Source of the DNA: Clostridia bacterium
GTDB taxonomy: Bacteria; Bacillota; Clostridia; Oscillospirales; Acutalibacteraceae
Length of the DNA stretch: 8,216 nucleotides
Assembly (NCBI GenBank): GCA_017382915.1
Contig: JAFNZJ010000032.1
Span: forward strand, 1 to 8,216
Direction of reading: 5' to 3'
A program made the translations under genes and the position numbers. Below, in pieces: positions 6,340 through 8,216 of this stretch. Under the pieces are notes generated by a model. That model was given only the letters and a program-made list of their open reading frames with translations. It had not been told where the DNA came from and ran no database searches. Positions within the stretch are counted from its first letter, which is position 1. The number at the start of each line of letters is the position of its first letter.

Positions 6340-6368
6340 ATTTTAGCACAGTAATATTTAAAAAGCAA
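6340..6368 (-). promoter_or_regulatory. Extended -10 sigma-A promoter of the antiporter gene
   Basis: On the - strand TTGCTT (6368-6363) is followed after exactly 17 bases by TAAAAT (6345-6340), preceded by TGC, an extended -10 element. The ~55 bases upstream of the -35 are almost all A and T and could act as an UP element. The predicted start near 6333 gives a leader of about 30 nt. Confidence 0.8.
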
Positions 6369-6425
6369 GAATAACTATTAACAAATCTTAAACAAAATAT
6401 ATAATTTTTTTGTATGATATTTTAA

Positions 6426-6462
6426 AAAAGAATAAGGACCTTTTTGGGGTCCTTATTCTTTT
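6426..6462 (-). terminator. Intrinsic terminator of clpC
   Basis: AAAAGAATAAGGACC (6426-6440) is exactly complementary to 6448-6462, giving a 15-bp stem with a 7-nt loop. Read on the - strand it ends in a run of six T, starting five bases after the clpC stop codon. It separates clpC from the antiporter promoter. Confidence 0.93.
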
Positions 6463-6466
6463 AAAT

Positions 6467-8216
6467 TTAAACCGTTTTAAAAACAAATTCATTATTTTCA
6501 AAACTGCATACAATTTTACTGCCTTTAGCAACACTGCCGTCAAGCATTTTTTCGCTTAAAGCATCTTCAATTTTTGATTGAATTGCCCTTCTAAGCGGTC
6601 GTGCGCCATAAACCTTATCAAAGCCTGCATCGGCAATGGCGGTTAATGCCGATTCATCAAACTCGGCGGTAATTTCAAGCGATGCCAATCTTTTTTTCAA
6701 ACCATCAAGCATATTTGCTGCGATTTTTTTAATATCTTCGGCACAAAGCTTGCTAAAGACTATAACATCGTCCACACGGTTTAAAAACTCGGGTCTGAAG
6801 TGATTTTTAAGCTCTTCTAATACATTTTCCTTAATATTGCTTTCAAGCTCATTATCAGCATCACTGGCCCCGCTAAAGCCAAATGAAGTTTTCTTATCGG
6901 TAATAAGGCGGGCACCGATATTTGATGTCATTATAATAACCGAATTTTTAAAATCAACCTTGCGGCCTTGACTGTCGGTTAAAATACCGTCCTCTAAAAT
7001 TTGCAGCAGAATGTTAAATACATCGGGGTGGGCTTTTTCAATTTCATCAAAAAGAATTACTGAATATGGCTTACGGCGTACCTTTTCGGTAAGCTGACCG
7101 CCTTCATCAAAGCCGACATAACCGGGTGGTGAGCCAATTATTCTTGATACAGTATGCTTTTCCATATATTCTGACATATCAAGTCTTATCATGGCATCCT
7201 CACTGCCAAACATAGCCTCTGCCAAGGCTTTGCAGAGTTCGGTTTTACCAACACCTGTGGGACCTAAAAATATAAATGAGCCTATTGGTCTTTTGGGGTC
7301 TTTAAGACCTACCCTACCCCTGCGAATTGCTTTTGCAACGGCGGTTACAGCCTCATCCTGACCTATAATACGATTATGAAGTATATCCTCCATTTTAAGA
7401 AGGCGGGCGCCTTCCTCCTCGGTCAATTGTCCAACCGGTATACCGGTCCAACCCGAAATAATATTAGCAATTTCTTCGGCGGTAACAGCCCCCTTATTAT
7501 TTTGACTGCTTTGCTTCCAGTCGTGGCGCTTTTGCTCAAGGGTAGTGCTAAGTTCTTTCTCTTTATCACGCAGTTCTGCCGCTTTTTCAAAATCCTGCGA
7601 ATTTATAAATTCGGTTTTTTGCTCGGCAAGGTTTTTTATCTCATTTTCAAGTTCTTTAAATTCCCTTGGTTCATTTGAAGTTTTAAGGCGCACTCTGGAG
7701 CCTGCCTCATCAATAAGGTCAATAGCCTTATCGGGCAAATAACGGTCGTTTATATACCTTGTCGACAGTTTTACGGCGGCAATAATAGCATCATCGGTTA
7801 TTTTAACATTATGGTGCTGCTCATACTTTTCACGCAGTCCCATTAAAATGCTAATGCTGTCCTCCACATTGGGCTCACCAACAGTAACGGGTTGAAAACG
7901 GCGCTCCAACGCGGCATCCTTTTCAATATTTTTACGGTATTCGGCAAGGGTGGTTGCACCAATAATTTGCAAATCACCCCTTGCGAGTGATGGCTTTAAG
8001 ATGTTTGCGGCATCGGTAGAGCCTTCGGCCGAGCCCGCACCAATAATTGTATGAACTTCATCAATAAATAAAATTATATCATCACTTTTTGTAACTTCAT
8101 CAATTATGGCTTTTATTCTTTCTTCAAAGTCGCCGCGGTATTTTGTACCTGCGACCATACCTGTTAAATCTAAAGTGATAAGCCTTTTATTTTTTAAAAT
8201 ATCGGGTATATCGCCC
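6467..8216 (-). CDS. clpC: ATP-dependent Clp protease ATP-binding subunit ClpC, N-terminus beyond the window
   Basis: The frame is open to base 8216 (GDIPDILKNKRLITLDLTG leads into the ATG at 8158), so that ATG is internal; 582 C-terminal residues are visible. ClpC is a hexameric AAA+ unfoldase that feeds proteins to ClpP, with adaptors such as MecA and McsB. D1 shows VAGTKYRGDFEER, Walker B IILFIDEVHTI (about 8039-8080) and ALERRF (about 7890-7912). A coiled linker with the UVR motif QDFEKAAELRDKEKEL (about 7555-7606) separates ClpC from ClpA and ClpB. D2 shows Walker A GPTGVGKT (7241-7264), VILFDEIEKAHPDVFN, SNIGA, a FGF candidate ClpP-docking loop, FRPEFLNRVDD and sensor-2 GARPLRRAIQ. The N-terminal repeats and D1 Walker A, roughly 230 residues, lie off the edge. 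All visible catalytic motifs are intact. In Firmicutes the gene usually follows ctsR-mcsA-mcsB and is repressed by CtsR; that region is outside the window. Confidence 0.96.
   Translation of the reverse strand, partial: GDIPDILKNKRLITLDLTGMVAGTKYRGDFEERIKAIIDEVTKSDDIILFIDEVHTIIGAGSAEGSTDAANILKPSLARGDLQIIGATTLAEYRKNIEKDAALERRFQPVTVGEPNVEDSISILMGLREKYEQHHNVKITDDAIIAAVKLSTRYINDRYLPDKAIDLIDEAGSRVRLKTSNEPREFKELENEIKNLAEQKTEFINSQDFEKAAELRDKEKELSTTLEQKRHDWKQSSQNNKGAVTAEEIANIISGWTGIPVGQLTEEEGARLLKMEDILHNRIIGQDEAVTAVAKAIRRGRVGLKDPKRPIGSFIFLGPTGVGKTELCKALAEAMFGSEDAMIRLDMSEYMEKHTVSRIIGSPPGYVGFDEGGQLTEKVRRKPYSVILFDEIEKAHPDVFNILLQILEDGILTDSQGRKVDFKNSVIIMTSNIGARLITDKKTSFGFSGASDADNELESNIKENVLEELKNHFRPEFLNRVDDVIVFSKLCAEDIKKIAANMLDGLKKRLASLEITAEFDESALTAIADAGFDKVYGARPLRRAIQSKIEDALSEKMLDGSVAKGSKIVCSFENNEFVFKTV

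Noticed and set aside
6369..6425. AT-rich tract between the antiporter promoter and the clpC terminator, considered as an origin-like or DnaA region
   Set aside because: No DnaA-box clusters or repeats are present; it is short and best explained as an UP-like element and terminator flank.
7376..7742. Two + strand open frames (100 and 65 residues) opposite clpC
   Set aside because: Both are antisense to the conserved linker and D1 region of ClpC and show no recognisable protein features.
8156..8158. ATG as the clpC start codon
   Set aside because: The frame continues to the window edge with sequence typical of ClpC D1, and the D1 Walker A must lie further upstream.
1..8216. Mobile element, CRISPR array, phage or defence system
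   Set aside because: No transposase, integrase, direct-repeat array, att site or toxin-antitoxin pair is visible; gene content and base use look uniform and chromosomal.

Overview
The window reads as chromosomal DNA from a low-GC Gram-positive bacterium, most likely a gut-type clostridium. The basis is: sigma-A style promoters with 17-bp spacers, GGAG/GGAGG ribosome-binding sites, several compact intrinsic terminators, a ClpC-type ATPase with a UVR-type linker, a TTG start, and a one-piece tmRNA with an encoded CCA end. No phage, IS, CRISPR or plasmid signature is visible. The lineage is an inference from style, not from a database match.

Layout on the + strand: (1) 1-1512, the 3' part of a clan GH-D (GH36-like) alpha-galactosidase-type glycoside hydrolase whose start lies before the window, closed by a terminator. 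(2) 1573-3960, a self-contained two-gene transcription unit with its own promoter: a membrane polyprenyl-phosphate glycosyl-1-phosphate transferase (WcaJ-like) and, 3 nt downstream, a sugar-type nucleotidyltransferase, closed by a perfectly palindromic terminator. (3) 3973-4979, the trans-translation module: a strong promoter, smpB, a 103-nt spacer with a nested hairpin, then ssrA (tmRNA), closed by a long hairpin that can work in both directions.

Layout on the - strand, converging on ssrA: (4) 5013-6302, a CPA2-type cation:proton antiporter starting at TTG, with an extended -10 promoter at 6340-6368. (5) 6467-8216, the C-terminal three quarters of clpC, running off the right edge and closed by its own terminator at 6426-6462.

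How the genes fit together: the nucleotidyltransferase probably makes an NDP-activated sugar or sugar-like molecule, and the glycosylphosphotransferase transfers a sugar-phosphate to a lipid carrier, as the first step of a surface glycan or glycolipid. SmpB and tmRNA rescue stalled ribosomes and tag the unfinished proteins for proteolysis; ClpC is an unfoldase of the protease class that can degrade damaged or tagged proteins, so two arms of protein quality control lie within 4 kb, though on opposite strands and in separate transcription units. Most of the window is housekeeping. The points most worth a second look are the tmRNA tag (ending AYAA, with a non-GCN apparent resume codon), the GH-D enzyme's atypical motif and missing C-terminal domain, and the stand-alone transferase/nucleotidyltransferase pair. 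All gaps between genes are under 300 bases.
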